This document shows, one piece after another, positions 21,895-33,718 of a DNA stretch of 64,000 nt. Source of the DNA: Aedes albopictus (Eukaryota > Arthropoda > Insecta > Diptera > Culicidae); NCBI RefSeq assembly GCF_035046485.1, contig NC_085136.1, forward strand, positions 156,786,754 to 156,850,753. Reading direction: 5' to 3'. The notes under the pieces were generated by a model. The model was not told where the DNA came from and made no database searches. It saw nothing but the letters and a program-made list of their open reading frames with translations. The translations under genes and the position numbers were made by a program. The first letter of the stretch is position 1; every line of letters begins with the position of its first letter.

Positions 21895-23337
21895 ATGTCG
21901 AGAAGTACGAAAGGCTCACGGAAAGTGAAAAACCACTGCCAGGCTTGTGGAGCAGCGGATACCGACCGGATGGTTAGTTGCTGCCACTGCGGTTCTTGGT
22001 GGCATTTCGAGTGCGTGGGCGTCAACGACAGCATTGCCGAGCTCGACAGAGTGTTTAACTGTCCGAAATGCCAGAAACCCTCCACTCAAGTACCGGTGGA
22101 CAAAGCACCAAGCAGGAAAGCGGGAAGTGTAAGTTCTGCGTGCTCCAGCAGGGCGTCCAGGGCGCGCTTAGAACTGGAGAAACTCGAAGCACAGAAAGCT
22201 CTCGCAGTGAAGCGCCTGGAGCTACAGCGACGAGAGCAAGATCGGAAGCATAAGGAGGCGGAGTTGCTATTTCAGCAAAAGAAGGCGGAAGACGAGGCAG
22301 CCCTCGAGCAACTGCAGCTGCAGCTAGAGGAGACCGTGATGAACGAGTCATTCCGGCTGCGGGATATAATCGCCCAGGAGGGTGGTGATGACGAGGATAT
22401 AAGGAGCGTTGGATCGGTGGAAAGTTCATCCAGCAAGGTTCGGCGATGGAGAGCGTTGAATTCGACGATGGCAGCCTCGACGGAGCAGGCTCCGACTGTC
22501 CCTACGATCAGCGAAACGACGACAACGACCACAACAACACCAGCTAGGCAGGACGGCGAGCAGCAACCAACTAGCAAACAGGGAGTTCTTGAAGTGGCGT
22601 TGGCAGGTATTTCATTAGGGCAGTCAGCAATGGAGCCAACGTTAGGAGGTTTGATAGGTCGAACAGAAAGCACTATTCTATCGACAACTAGTAGGAACTG
22701 TACGAATATTTGCCAAATTCCCCCTGCTCCCTTAGGGCCTAGTGTAAGCAGTCTCAGGACCACCCTAGAGCATTCGAATCCTAGCACTCCTAATTTTCCC
22801 ACTGTCTCGAACGTTGGTGCATCCTTGCCTTTCAATCGGTCCTTGATGGGTATTCAGTCACGCGGTGTACATTCCGATAATCCGTGTGGCCAAGTTTCCG
22901 CGCAGTTCATTCGAACAAACGAAGTGAATCGAAGTAGTGTTGATCGAAATAGTGTTGATCGAAATAGTGGTGTGGTGACTGTAGCTGATCTACTCGGAGG
23001 TTTGCATCCCAGGCAACCAATACCTGCTGAATTCGAGCCAGGACAACCGGGTCTACAACAACCGCCAGCGAGAGATCCAGAATTGCAGCGTAGAGATCCA
23101 GAACAACGGTCACAGCATGGACAACCACACCCACAGGTGCTACCGGTGTACTACGGACCAACACCCCAGCAGTTAGCGGCGAGACACGTTATGACCAAGG
23201 AGTTGCCGACCTTTTCCGGAAATCCGGAGGATTGGCCACTGTTTATTAGTGCATACGCAAACTCTACTCAGGCGTGTGGGTTTTCCGACTCGGAACCTAG
23301 CACTCGGAAACCTAGCAAGACTGCAGCGGTGCCTTAA
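21895..23337 (+). CDS. BEL-B gag, N-terminal part, with PHD finger
   Basis: The 480-residue frame starts at the ATG 20 bases after the LTR. Residues about 14-60 form a PHD-like finger (CQACGAADTD, CCHC, WWHFECVGV, FNCPKC). A long charged coiled coil rich in Glu, Gln and Lys spans about 80-175. A Thr-, Ser- and Gln-rich linker follows, then the start of the BEL gag core (ELPTFSGNPEDWPLFISAY). The frame leaves homology after CGFSDSE because a 14-base segment is tandemly repeated (23288-23301, 23302-23316) and shifts the frame. The rest of gag continues at 23309. Confidence 0.87.
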   Translation: MSRSTKGSRKVKNHCQACGAADTDRMVSCCHCGSWWHFECVGVNDSIAELDRVFNCPKCQKPSTQVPVDKAPSRKAGSVSSACSSRASRARLELEKLEAQKALAVKRLELQRREQDRKHKEAELLFQQKKAEDEAALEQLQLQLEETVMNESFRLRDIIAQEGGDDEDIRSVGSVESSSSKVRRWRALNSTMAASTEQAPTVPTISETTTTTTTTPARQDGEQQPTSKQGVLEVALAGISLGQSAMEPTLGGLIGRTESTILSTTSRNCTNICQIPPAPLGPSVSSLRTTLEHSNPSTPNFPTVSNVGASLPFNRSLMGIQSRGVHSDNPCGQVSAQFIRTNEVNRSSVDRNSVDRNSGVVTVADLLGGLHPRQPIPAEFEPGQPGLQQPPARDPELQRRDPEQRSQHGQPHPQVLPVYYGPTPQQLAARHVMTKELPTFSGNPEDWPLFISAYANSTQACGFSDSEPSTRKPSKTAAVP

Positions 23338-26300
23338 AGGACATGCCTTGGAATCAGTCCGGAGTCGACTGCTTTTACCGGCGAGTGTCCCACACGTACT
23401 TGCTACATTGGAGACGTTGTATGGCCGACCGGAGCTGTTGATACATGCGTTACTGCAAAAGATCAGAGGAGTTCCAGCGCCGAAGCAGGACCGACTAGAT
23501 ACGCTGATTGGATTCGGTATGGCAGTGCAAAATCTTAGCGACCATTTAGAAGCCGGAAGACACGAAGCGCATCTCAACAACCCGATGCTATTGTTCGAGT
23601 TGGTAGAAAAGCTTCCGGCGCACATGAAGCTGGACTGGTCGCTGTACAAGCAAAGATGTGGAGAAGTGAATATCCGTTCTTTCGCTCAGTACATGGAGAC
23701 GTTAGTACGCGCAGCAACCGACGTCACACTGCAGTACGATCCAAAACAGCAACCCCGACTGTTGAAAGAGAAGATCGGCAAGGATAAGAATTTCTGCGGA
23801 ACTCACTCGACGGAAGATTCGGCCCCGGTCACACCGAAAGTAGCGACAGAATATTCGAAGCGCGGATCCAGCCCAGCTTGTCTAATCTGTCAGAATCCGG
23901 AACATCGTGTCAGGGACTGCTCGGAATTTCGCAAAAAGACTGTGGACGAGCGTTGGAAAACGATACAGCAGCTTAACTTGTGTCGACTTTGTCTCGGAGC
24001 CCACGGCAGAAGACCATGCAAAATCCGTAAGCAATGCGATACTGAAGGCTGCCAGCGGCGACATCATCCATTGCTTCATTCCAAGCAAGACTTCAGTGAT
24101 ATCAAGCGATGCACAGATGGCAGCAAGCAAGGTAATCGTGACGGACGGCCAACAGGAAATAACGTGCAGGTGGAGAACAAACAAGATCAGCATGATCCGA
24201 AGCCAAGCAGTTCCAAAGTCGCTACCAATCACCATTTTGCCGGTAAGACGACACTATTTCGGATTATTCCGGTGACCTTACATGGTAATAATCGTTCCGT
24301 GTCCGTTTACGCCTTTTTGGACGACGGGTCAGAGAAAACACTTGTTGACGAAGAAGTGGTGAAGCAGCTCGGTGTTGTCGGAGAAACGCAACCATTGTGT
24401 CTTCAGTGGACGGCAAACGTGAAAAGGACGGAAGCGAACTCGCAGCGGGTAACTTTGGAGATCGCTGGACATTCAAGCTTATCCAGACATTCTCTGACGG
24501 ATGTGCGCACAGTGAGTAAGCTGGACTTGCCAAAACAGTCGTTGCGGTATGCTGAAATCTCGGAAGCATTCCCATACCTTAAAGGCCTTCCGATAGCAGA
24601 TTATAATAACGCACAGCCACAGATTTTGATTGGAAATGACAATGCCCACGTTACATCAACGCTCAAGCTACGTGATGGTCAGCCCGGAGAGCCGATCGCA
24701 GCGAAATCGCGACTTGGGTGGACGGTTTACGGGTCTAGTCAAGAGAAGTCCGTGGACCAAGCCCACAGCTTCCACATCTGCGAGTGCCAGGAGGATGATC
24801 AAACGCTGCATGAGCTGGTTGAGCAGTTCTTCTCAGTAGAAAGCCTGGGAGTAATGCAAATACAGCCAACAGAGTCCGAGGAGGTTCAACGATCTCATCG
24901 AATACTGAAGGAAACCACGAGGCGTATCGGTCAGCGATTCGAAACAGGGCTCCTTTGGAAGTACGATCGCTTCGAATTTCCGGACAGCTACGGCATGGCA
25001 GTTCGACGGTTGCAGTGTTTAGAGAGGCGTATGCGGAACGATCCCATCATTGGAGAGAGCGTGACAAGACAGATATCCGAGTATCAAACAAAGGGATATA
25101 TCCACAAGGCTACTCGGGAAGAACTCGATGAGGCGGATCCACGGCGTACGTGGTATTTGCCGTTAGGGGTTGTCATCAATCCGAAGAAACCGTCAAAAAT
25201 TCGAATTTTCTGCGATGCGGCGGCGAAAGTGGATGGAGTATCCCTTAATACGATGCTACTGAAAGGACCAGATCTTCTGAGGACGTTGCTGGACGTTCTT
25301 TTCGGTTTCCGGGAGAAGCGCATAGCTCTGTGTGCAGATCTTAAGGAAATGTTCCACCAGATACGGATTCGTCATGATGATCGACATGCACAACGTTTAC
25401 TGTGGCGAGAGGACCCCACTCAGGAACCAGAAGTGTATTTGATGGATGTGGCCACGTTTGGAGCAACGTGTTCGCCATGTTCGGCACAATACGTTAAAAA
25501 TGTAAACGCCGAACAATATTCAGAAGCATATCCGGCCGCAGCAAACGCTATAATTCGGAAGCATTATGTGGATGATTATTTGGACAGCGCTGACGACGTT
25601 GAACAAGCTGTGAAATTGGCGCTAGAGGTCAAGTACGTCCATTCCCAAGGTGGGTTTCATTTACGGAACTGGCTGTCGAACTCCAAAGAGGTGCTAGCAC
25701 GAGTCGGAGAAAGCGGTCCAGCAACGGAGAAGTGTCTCCAGCTAGATAAAAACGGCTCAACGGAACGCGTACTTGGGATGTACTGGAGGCCTGATGAAGA
25801 TGTCTTCACATTTTCGTCTACCTTGGCAACGGAAGCAAAGCACCCGACCAAACGACAAGCCTTGCGAGTAGTTATGAGCCCGTTCGATCCAGCGGGGCTA
25901 TTATGCTTCTTCCTGATTCATGGCAAGATACTGATTCAGGACCTGTGGTGAGCGAAGACTGATTGGGATCAACTGATCCCGGAGAAATTACTCGAAAAAT
26001 GGGAACGGTGGACTGATTTGTTCCGCTATCTGGACCAGATTAAAATACCGCGCAGCTATTTCCCGCAGCATTCGGCGAAGGATATCGTATCGTTGCAGTT
26101 GCATGTCTACGTGGATGCCAGCGAAGAGGCGTACCCTTGCGTGGGGTATTTGCGTGCGGTGTTTCCTGACGAGATAAAGGTAGCTCTGGTAGGAGCAAAA
26201 TCGAAGGTAGCTCCGTTAAAAGCGCACTCGATTCCTCGTCTAGAGTTAATGGCTGCAGTCATCGGTGTACGTTTGGCAAAATCCATACTCAATGGCCACT

Positions 26301-28276
26301 CGCTGGTGATTGAGAAAGTTTCCTACTGGAGTGATTCGAAGACAGTGTTGGCCTGGATTAACTCGGACCACCGCAACTATCGACAGTTCGTCGCTTGCAG
26401 AGTGGGCGAGATTCTATCCAAGTCAAAACCTGAGGATTGGCGATGGGTACCTACGAAGAAAAATGTGGCAGATGAAGCGACCAAGTGGGGGAAGGGTCCC
26501 CGACTGTCTTCGGATAGCCGTTGGTTTCGTGGTGAAGAAGACCTTTATCTACCAGAGGAACTGTGGACAACGAGCGCAAATCCAGCAACTGAAACTACCG
26601 ACGAAGAACTGAAATCTTGTCTGATACACCGTGAAGTGAAAACGCCCCAATTTGTGGAATGGGAGCGATATTCAAGCTGGACGCGTTTGCACCGAACGGT
26701 AGGACACGTTCACCGGTACTTGCGAAATTTGCAGCAAACAACGAACAAAGAACAACTACAGGACGGACCGCTTACGCAGGAGGAGCTATTGAAGGCCGAA
26801 GCAACAATTTTCCGTTGGATCCAGATCGAAGAGTATCCTGATGAAGTTGCGACTCTGTGCAGCATCGAAGGCAAGAAGCCCAATCAACAAGTAAACCTGG
26901 AGAAATCCAGCACGATTCGCAAGTTATCACCGTTCATGGATGAAGCTGGAGTAATTCGTTCAGATAGCCGGATCGTCGCCGCAGCATTTGCATCATACGA
27001 CACGAGGTGCCCTATAGTCTTGCCCAAGGATCATCGAGTGACGCGGCTGCTAGTTACATGGTTTCACGAAAAATATCTTCACGCGAACAACGAAACCGTT
27101 GTTAACGAGATGAGGCAACGTTTCCATATCTCTCAACTGCGGTCGCTCGTGCGCAAAGTGTCTAATGAGTGTAGGACCTGTAAGATGCAGAAGTCAACTC
27201 CAGCGATACCCCGAATGGCACCACTCCCTGCAGCCAGGTTGCAGCCATACGTACGTCCCTTTTCATACGTGGGCATCGACTACTTTGGTCCCATTGCCGT
27301 AAAAGTAAACCGTAGTTCTGCCAAACGGTGGGTCGCGCTGTTTACCTGTATGACCACCAGAGCAGTGCATCTCGAGGTCGTTCACGCACTTTCTGCAGAA
27401 TCATGTAAGATGGCGATCCGGCGTTTTATCGCACGTCGAGGAGCACCGGTTGAAATCCGAAGCGATAGGGGTACGAATTTTGTGGGCTCGAGCAACGAAC
27501 TAAGGCTGGAGATGAACCGAATTGATCGCCAGTTAGCAGAAACCTTCACTAACACCAATACGAATTGGGTGTTCAACCCGCCAGGAGCACCCCATATGGG
27601 TGGGGCTTGGGAGCGGCTTGTACGGTCCGTAAAAACTGCGCTAGCTGCGATGGATTGTGCCCGGACACCAAACGACGAAACTCTAGCTACCGTATTGTTG
27701 GAAGCAGAGGGTGTGGTGAACTCGAGGCCCCTAACTTATATTCCCTTGGAGACGGCACAGCAGGAAGCTTTAACGCCGAATCACTTTTTGTTGCTGAGCT
27801 CGAATGGTGTGACGCAGACTCCAAAGACATTAGCAGACCCGAAGCAAGTAAGCCGGAATGACTGGAATCTCTGTCGAACAATGGTAGATCAGTTCTGGCG
27901 TCGCTGGGTACGAGAATATCTCCCGACAATCGCACGCCGGACGAAATGGTTCGACGAGGTGAAGCCAATTCAGGTTGGAGACTTGGTTATAACAGTCGAG
28001 GAGAAGGTACGAAATGGGTGGAGTCGTGGACGGGTAGCCGAGGTCATCGTAGGGCGTGATGGACGAATCCGCGATGTGGTAGTGCAGACTGTGCATGGAA
28101 TAGTTCATCGACCAGTGTCAAAGCTCGCGCGTTTGGATGTAGCAGAGAGTAAAACTGGACCGGAGATGCCTGACCAGCCTTACGGGTCGGGGAACTGTTA
28201 CGGTAGCTCGCACCAATCCCATATGACTACCACGACATTGGGGCGCCCCTCGGAGAAACGTCATAGTGACAACTGA
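23309..28276 (+). pseudogene. BEL-B gag end, protease, reverse transcriptase, RNase H, integrase (one in-frame stop)
   Basis: Frame 2 is open from 23309 to 25948 and again from 25952 to 28276, with a single TGA at 25949-25951 between QDLW and the following residues. Blocks in order are the gag core end (LARLQRCLKG), knuckles CLICQNPEHRVRDC and CRLCLGAHG, protease FLDDGSEKTLVDEEV, reverse transcriptase ADLKEMFHQIR and YVDDYLDS, RNase H VDASEEAYPCVGYLR and WSDSKTVLAW, integrase HHCC, then the core with GIDYFGP, RSDRGTNFVGS and GGAWERLV, and a C-terminal BEL domain. The last residues lie in the 3' LTR. Apart from the stop and the upstream frameshift it looks functional, which fits the young LTRs. 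Confidence 0.9.
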
Positions 28277-28818
28277 AGTTGTCACTGTTAACTGATAGCA
28301 GTAGATGTCAAAGAATGAGAAGAGGAAAAATGATGTGATGCTCGATAGTGTATGAAGTGAACTGCATTTGTTATTTCATTAAAAAGCTTTATTTTCTTAT
28401 TTTCAATAGCTAAAAATAGTAAGTGAACCTAGAATTATATGAATTCGATAAAACTAATCCTAACTACCTTTGATTAGGTGGCAATCAGCCTACGAAAAGT
28501 GGATTTTCTCTCGTCAGTGAGCATAGGTTGTAGAGTTGAGGTTATAAAAACGTGAGTTGCCTGAATTTAATGAAAATGAATTTGTAATCTTGATGAAAAA
28601 TAATTATACTTTATAGCATTCTACATCTGTTCTGTTGCTCATATAAGCTTGTTGGGTTCATTGAGTGGGTGAAAAAGAGACCGATGTAAGTAAATGTACT
28701 CCTCATAGACCTTTAAGTATATGTATTAATAAAACCATGTAGCTTTTAGCTCTCACACACGTTACACACAAACGAAGGTGTTTGCTCAGGAGACTTCTCG
28801 AAACCCCACCACCCAACA
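28196..28818 (+). repeat. 3' LTR of BEL-B
   Basis: This 623-bp copy is nearly identical to 21252-21874. It is followed by the direct repeat CTAAC. Confidence 0.92.
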
Positions 28819-28823
28819 CTAAC

Positions 28824-29225
28824 CAACTGACTAAAAGTGGCCAACTGTCACTATCCTCAGCCTTTCTGCTGATAAAACGACCTCGCTTTATACGCCAACA
28901 GCTCTGAAGGAACTGTTGCGAAGTCGCACGTTCTGTTGCCCGGTTAGCTGTCTCAGGGCAGGTTAGGCGGACGCGATCCAAGCTCGGAAACCAAAGCGAG
29001 TTATACAATGCTGAACTTGACCAGACCTCAATATTGGCGAAACTAAGCGAAACCGTAACTCAAACTGACTTACCAAATTGAGCTTCACTCACATCAAGTC
29101 ATAATGGCTCACAGACTTAATCAAACTATATAAATGTGCATGCTTAACAATGTTTGGTGTTCATATATTCACTTCATTTTTGTTTGGTATGTTTTTAGAG
29201 TGTATGTGCGAGAAAGCAAAAGATC
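28824..29225. other. Tektin intron, unclassified
   Basis: No gene is seen. The stretch runs from BEL-B's target site to the GC-rich block and contains no repeat that I can pair within the window. Confidence 0.4.
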
Positions 29226-30110
29226 TAACCTGCTATTATGCTGACGACAGGACGATGGTGCAGGGTGGCAATCCTTGCTGGGCCGCGTGCAGGCGGTAAG
29301 CGATGCGATTTGGTGACGCGGAACGGCAGGCGGTTGGGAAAAACTCCGGGTATCCGCGCGAGGCCGTAGAGTTTGATGGGTGTCGTGATCACGACCTCGG
29401 TATCGTCCAATATCGCCGCCGACGGAAACTTTTCCCGGACTGCACTTGGCTTGCTGACGTAGGCTTGAAAGTTGATCACAGGCTTGGTTGGAGTATGCGA
29501 CGGATGGAAATAAGTCGAATTGTAGATGGCGCTCGACCGCAGGTCGAGAGGAAATACGGCAACCGTTCGGGCTTGTCCCCTGACTCAGAGTGCGGTACTG
29601 TGCACTCCTACGAACGATGGCCGACCGGTGAGCACGGTCCCCGACGAAGCACGCTTGGTCGAGACGAACGATTGTGTCCACTGACTCAGGGCATATGGCG
29701 GGTGCCCCTACGGACTTCACATGCACTAATCAATTGGGTATAGACGGGTGCCACTGGCTCGGGATCGTGGCTGATGATCCCTACGGCTTCCGCGGTCGGT
29801 GAGTACGACCGATACAACAGCACAATGGCTGCTGTCTTCGGACTACACCCAATTGGGTCCACTTACTCAGAGATGGTGACGAGGATCTCCTACGGACACG
29901 GATTGGTGTGGGTATGCGCGGGTTAGTCCCACGCGGAGCGAAACGCCAATGGCGTCTCGGCTTCACCACTGTCGACTCCTGTTTCCGACTCCAAAAACTG
30001 TCCCAAATCTGGAACTGACAAAAAAAAACCTTCGTTCGAAGGTATGGCCTTCGAACGATTCGAGCACACACATGTATGGTTTAGCACCTTCGTCGTCAGC
30101 ATATCCTGTC
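29226..30110. other. GC-rich block of unknown origin
   Basis: This roughly 880-bp block is clearly richer in G and C than the surrounding intron. The words tatgctgacgac near 29237 and, inverted, gtcgtcagcata near 30092 suggest diverged terminal inverted repeats. A minus-strand frame of 84 codons (29225-29479) has a coding-like composition (INFQAYVSKPSAVREKFPSA), but I recognise no family. Near 30040 sits a small hairpin, ccttcgttcgaagg. It is possibly a fragment of an element or processed sequence foreign to the intron. Confidence 0.4.
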
Positions 30111-30544
30111 TAACACACCTGTTCTCAACACTATATCACTCGCGCTATTCTTTGCCAAACTTGGCCAAAATTGTTGGTTTGGAGCAATTCTAAAGTTTGG
30201 AAAAGACTAGTTTAGATTTAATTACATTTGCATGTTCAACTCACTCACTTTGCCTTACTGGCCTCTTTATCCACTTAAGTATGGTCCCAAAGACCGTTTT
30301 ATAATTTCAACACTTTTTACTAAATTGAACTGCTCCACTCGAAAGCCAATTTGGAAAGAGCTTGAGTACAATGATTAGGATATTACAAAACCCCCTTTTT
30401 CGGACCGATTTCTAAAGGTCCTGTTCAACATTGTTTGGAACGATCTATGATAAGCGAGATGGATATATATGCACTATCATGTAAGTGCGTAACTGTCGCG
30501 CGCTAATGCACTTAGCGCGACATGACGGAACGCAACGTCTGATG

Positions 30545-30820
30545 TCGCGCAACCAAAACAATTCGGCACCAACATTTCAAAAGGGCGTAACTGCATTTGG
30601 AAGTAATACCTTCTTTCAAAGCTGTAGGTCGTACTGCCTCCCTTACACTCAAATCACCGTTGTTGTCGGAAAGGGGAGAGTTTTTCCCATCTGGTACTTG
30701 TTGTGAAAAACATGGAAATCATAACACATGATCCACAGCTTTAAAAGAAGGCGATGATTCCAAAAGCAGTTACGCCCTTTTGAAATGTTGGTGTCGAATT
30801 GGCTGCTTTTTGTGGCGCGA
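30545..30820. mobile_element. MITE with 40-bp inverted arms
   Basis: The left arm caattcggcaccaacatttc then aaaagggcgtaactgc (30559-30594) and the right arm gcagttacgcccttttg through caccaacattt-complement to cgaattg (30766-30801) are inverted copies with one or two mismatches. Flanking tcgcgc-type words extend the pairing to about 30545 and 30820. The middle is non-coding. Confidence 0.75.
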
Positions 30821-30827
30821 TTAATTA

Positions 30828-31504
30828 CACTAGTTTACAGCATTTTTGAACTCGGTAAGCTGATGATCATTTTTGGTGTAGAATCATGCCCTGAGTTCGA
30901 AAACGCAAAGGAAAAAAATTACAGTAGAGCAGATTTTTTTTCGACTTTCCATACAAGGTTGATGATTTGAAATCGATTTTTGTTCTATTTTTAAGCAACG
31001 TCGCTCACTTCACACATCTCATTCTCCGTGATCAATGCTCCGATTGAGCTGAATTTTTTACTGTAACTTGCCTACATATGATATGTCAAATAAACGTCGA
31101 GAAAGAATTTTTAGAATGTTTTTTTCTTATTGATAAAAATACATTTCATCATATATTTTTGGAAATTTGGCAAAAATTTAAGGAGATCGTCCCTAAAACT
31201 CGCCAATATCTTGAATTTCATCAATCTGACGCAAAACCTGCATTCAGGTGATCGAATGGTATTGTATTCAGCTTTCAATTTATGGAAAAAGATTTGAAAT
31301 TGGTTGAACAAAACGCAAGATATTTGAATTTTAGTAAATTCTATATTTTTAAAAATTGTAAAACTCGATATTGAGCTAAAACTCAAAAACTGCTCTACTT
31401 CAAATTTTTTGAAGCACGGTTTCGAAATCAGTGCTATACTGTGCTTCAAAAATTTTGGTCGTTGACAGAAGTTCACGACTTTCGTTTTATTTTGTAAACT
31501 AGTG
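30828..31504. mobile_element. TTA-flanked inverted-repeat element (PIF/Harbinger-like target)
   Basis: The ends CACTAGTTTACA and TGTAAACTAGTG are perfect 12-bp inverted repeats flanked by TTA at 30825-30827 and 31505-31507. A 3-bp TTA duplication is typical of PIF/Harbinger elements. The 677-bp interior is AT-rich with no transposase frame. Confidence 0.65.
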
Positions 31505-31572
31505 TTATGGTTACAAATTCATTCAAATCCATTCACTCTGAGCAGAGATATTGAATTCATTCGCGTTTTATA

Positions 31573-31772
31573 CGCCACTTGGGCGGTGGCTTCTATATTC
31601 GTCTGTTTTTCACTATAACTCAGTCAAATTTGAACCAATTGACACAATTTTTGGAATGTGGTGAGATAGGTATAGTATCTACTCGTGTACAACATTTCAA
31701 GTCAATTGATTCAAAATTGACTGAGTTATAGTGGAAAACAGACGAATATAGAAGCCACCGCCCAAGTGGCGC
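31573..31772. mobile_element. Palindromic MITE, arms about 70 bp
   Basis: The left arm cgccacttgggcggtggctt through ctataactcagtcaa and the right arm ttgactgagttatag through gaagccaccgcccaagtggc are inverted copies. A single arm of the same family lies at 47301-47356, and the ctataactcagtca word recurs in the unrelated MITE at 33719-33897. There is no coding content. Confidence 0.75.
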
Positions 31773-31854
31773 GATACCCCATTCCTCAAATGGAACCGTG
31801 GTGGCTTGTAAACAGAAACAACAAGAACGTCGTTGGAGTTGGGTCAACTACCCT

Positions 31855-33310
31855 GAAATCGTCGTGCCGGGAAAAATACCATTCCGGTCCAGCAAGTACA
31901 GCTGATCACTGATCTCTCGTTTCGTTTTCGTCGTCGACCGTGTCCGAAAGACGTGGATATATTTCCTGAGGACGAAATCGGTGGCAGACGTCTTGAGACG
32001 ACGGAATGGAGTATTTCAACCAAGCCTATCGGAAGCTGAACGGTATTCAACACCAAACGACGAACCCTTACACTCCGCAGCAGAACGGGATGGCAGAGCA
32101 ATGGTCAAGCTCTGTGCCTGATGTTCGGAGTTGAAATGGCGAAGGCGTTCTGGACCGAGGCTGTGATTTTTTAAGCATAACACTAGACAGCGGATATACT
32201 TCTGTTTACCTGCTTAATCGATAAGGTGGATCTGACGGAAATCGCACATTTCGGAACAGGAAACAACGGCAACGAAACTGGATTCAAAGTCTCGAGAGTG
32301 CATTTTCGTTGGATACGATGTCAACACGAAAGAATATCGGCTCTATGACCCGGAAGTGCGGAAGGTATTCAACAGGCATACTTCAAATCCGCCGAATTGT
32401 GTGAAGCACTGAAATGTGATAGAATTGGACTACGAGCTCGGCACCATAAAGCCGGCCGTGGGAGCTCCGGCCGAACACTCTTCCGAGAAGGATAAAGAAG
32501 ACGATGACGAGTTCTACACTTGTCCAATGTTATATGGAATTCCTGAATAACACAAATATGAAGAACTAAATGTCACACCGCGCTGAATCGACTTGTCAGC
32601 CGCTGGAGGTGACCAATCGATCAACTTTGCAGTGCAATCGGTTTTTTAATTCTTGAGATTTGCGCTCTGAAGAATTTGAAGTGTTGCTTCGTCATATCTT
32701 CACCTTAAGCTCGACGCAGCGCTGGCACTTGATGCAGCACGCAGCATATGGTTGATAGCAATCGAATCTTGTTCGTCGTTGTCTACGTCGACGACGTAGT
32801 TATCTTCTCCAACGACTATCAAAACTATTAGTATAAAAAACCTAGGAAAGGTTCTTTATACTAATAGTTTTAGTATAATAGCTACATATCTCGGAATCCG
32901 GATCTCTCGCGGGAAGAATGTCGGTTACAGCATTCGGTAAGAATATTTCAAGACTTACGGTGGATCAAGGTACGGCGTATGGCTCAATTAGAATAATTGG
33001 CACAAAGCGATAGGAATCCAGATTGGAGCGATGGCTGCGTATTCTCTGCAGTAGAATGAAGTGGCTGATAGGTTTAATCGTACGTTCATCGAAAAGGTTC
33101 GTGCAATGCTTTTGGATTCTCGGCTACCAAAAAAGAAGTGGTGTGAGGCTGCGTTACTGTGTCTAGAAGGGAAATTACAGATCTTAGGATGTATAGCCTT
33201 CACGTGGATACCAGGTCAGTTACGGAAGAAGTTGGACGACAAAGGTTTCGAAGTGGTAATGGTGGTTCTTCTAATCAGCCTTCGTCAATCATGTAATAAG
33301 GCTTTGATCT
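31855..33310 (+). pseudogene. Ty1/copia remnants, two fragments out of order
   Basis: The first fragment shows integrase-like words (NPYTPQQNGMAEQ near 32066), the post-integrase ECIFVGYDVNTKEYRLYDPE block near 32300, and a reverse transcriptase YVDDVVIFSND catalytic block near 32785. A second fragment near 33055-33150 returns to integrase (EVADRFNRTFIEKVRAMLLD and a KKKWCEAA block). The order integrase, RT, then integrase again, with many frame changes, means at least two decayed copia insertions or a rearranged one. No LTRs were found. Confidence 0.8.
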
Positions 33311-33718
33311 AGCATATCCAAGTGGCAGATTCTTCGAAATTAGTTTCAAGCGGGTTTAAACACCGGGTGTCCAAAATATATACATAAGAGGGTCCAAAAT
33401 ACATTGGGGTGTCCAAAATAGTAAAAACTGATGCTTCAAAAACCAGTTATTTCCATCAAATTTTCATCCAGAAATGACCTTCTGGGTATTTTTGCCGGAC
33501 AGTGGAGGCCTTTACGGTCATACCAACATCATCATTATGTGAAACACCCTCTGAATATGTTTGATTTTAGCTTAAATTCAAACTAATGTCCTCTAGGGGT
33601 CCAAAATTCGACCGTTACCCTATACGTATGTCACCGCGTTCCAAAAATTGTGTCAATGGTTCGCAATTGGCTGAGTCATAGCTGAAAAGTGCCCTGCTGA
33701 GATGGTTACACTTCCGTA
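33311..33718. other. Intron with short gtccaaaat repeats
   Basis: The words gggtgtccaaaata, gggtccaaaatac and ggggtccaaaattc recur near 33366, 33391, 33410 and 33596. This points to a small dispersed repeat; no gene is seen. Confidence 0.4.

Larger units (their letters stand above)
21252..28818 (+). mobile_element. BEL/Pao LTR retrotransposon B (young, two coding lesions)
   Basis: LTRs lie at 21252-21874 and 28196-28818, both 623 bp. They run TGTTMCGGTAGCTCG to CCACCCAACA and differ at only two or so positions by eye. The target duplication is CTAAC (21247-21251 and 28819-28823). The polypurine-like tract gggtcggggaac precedes the 3' LTR. The coding region holds a PHD-finger gag and a full BEL pol. 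It is broken by a 14-base tandem duplication near 23302 and an in-frame TGA at 25949-25951. It lies in tektin orientation, 36 bases beyond the foldback element. Confidence 0.95.
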
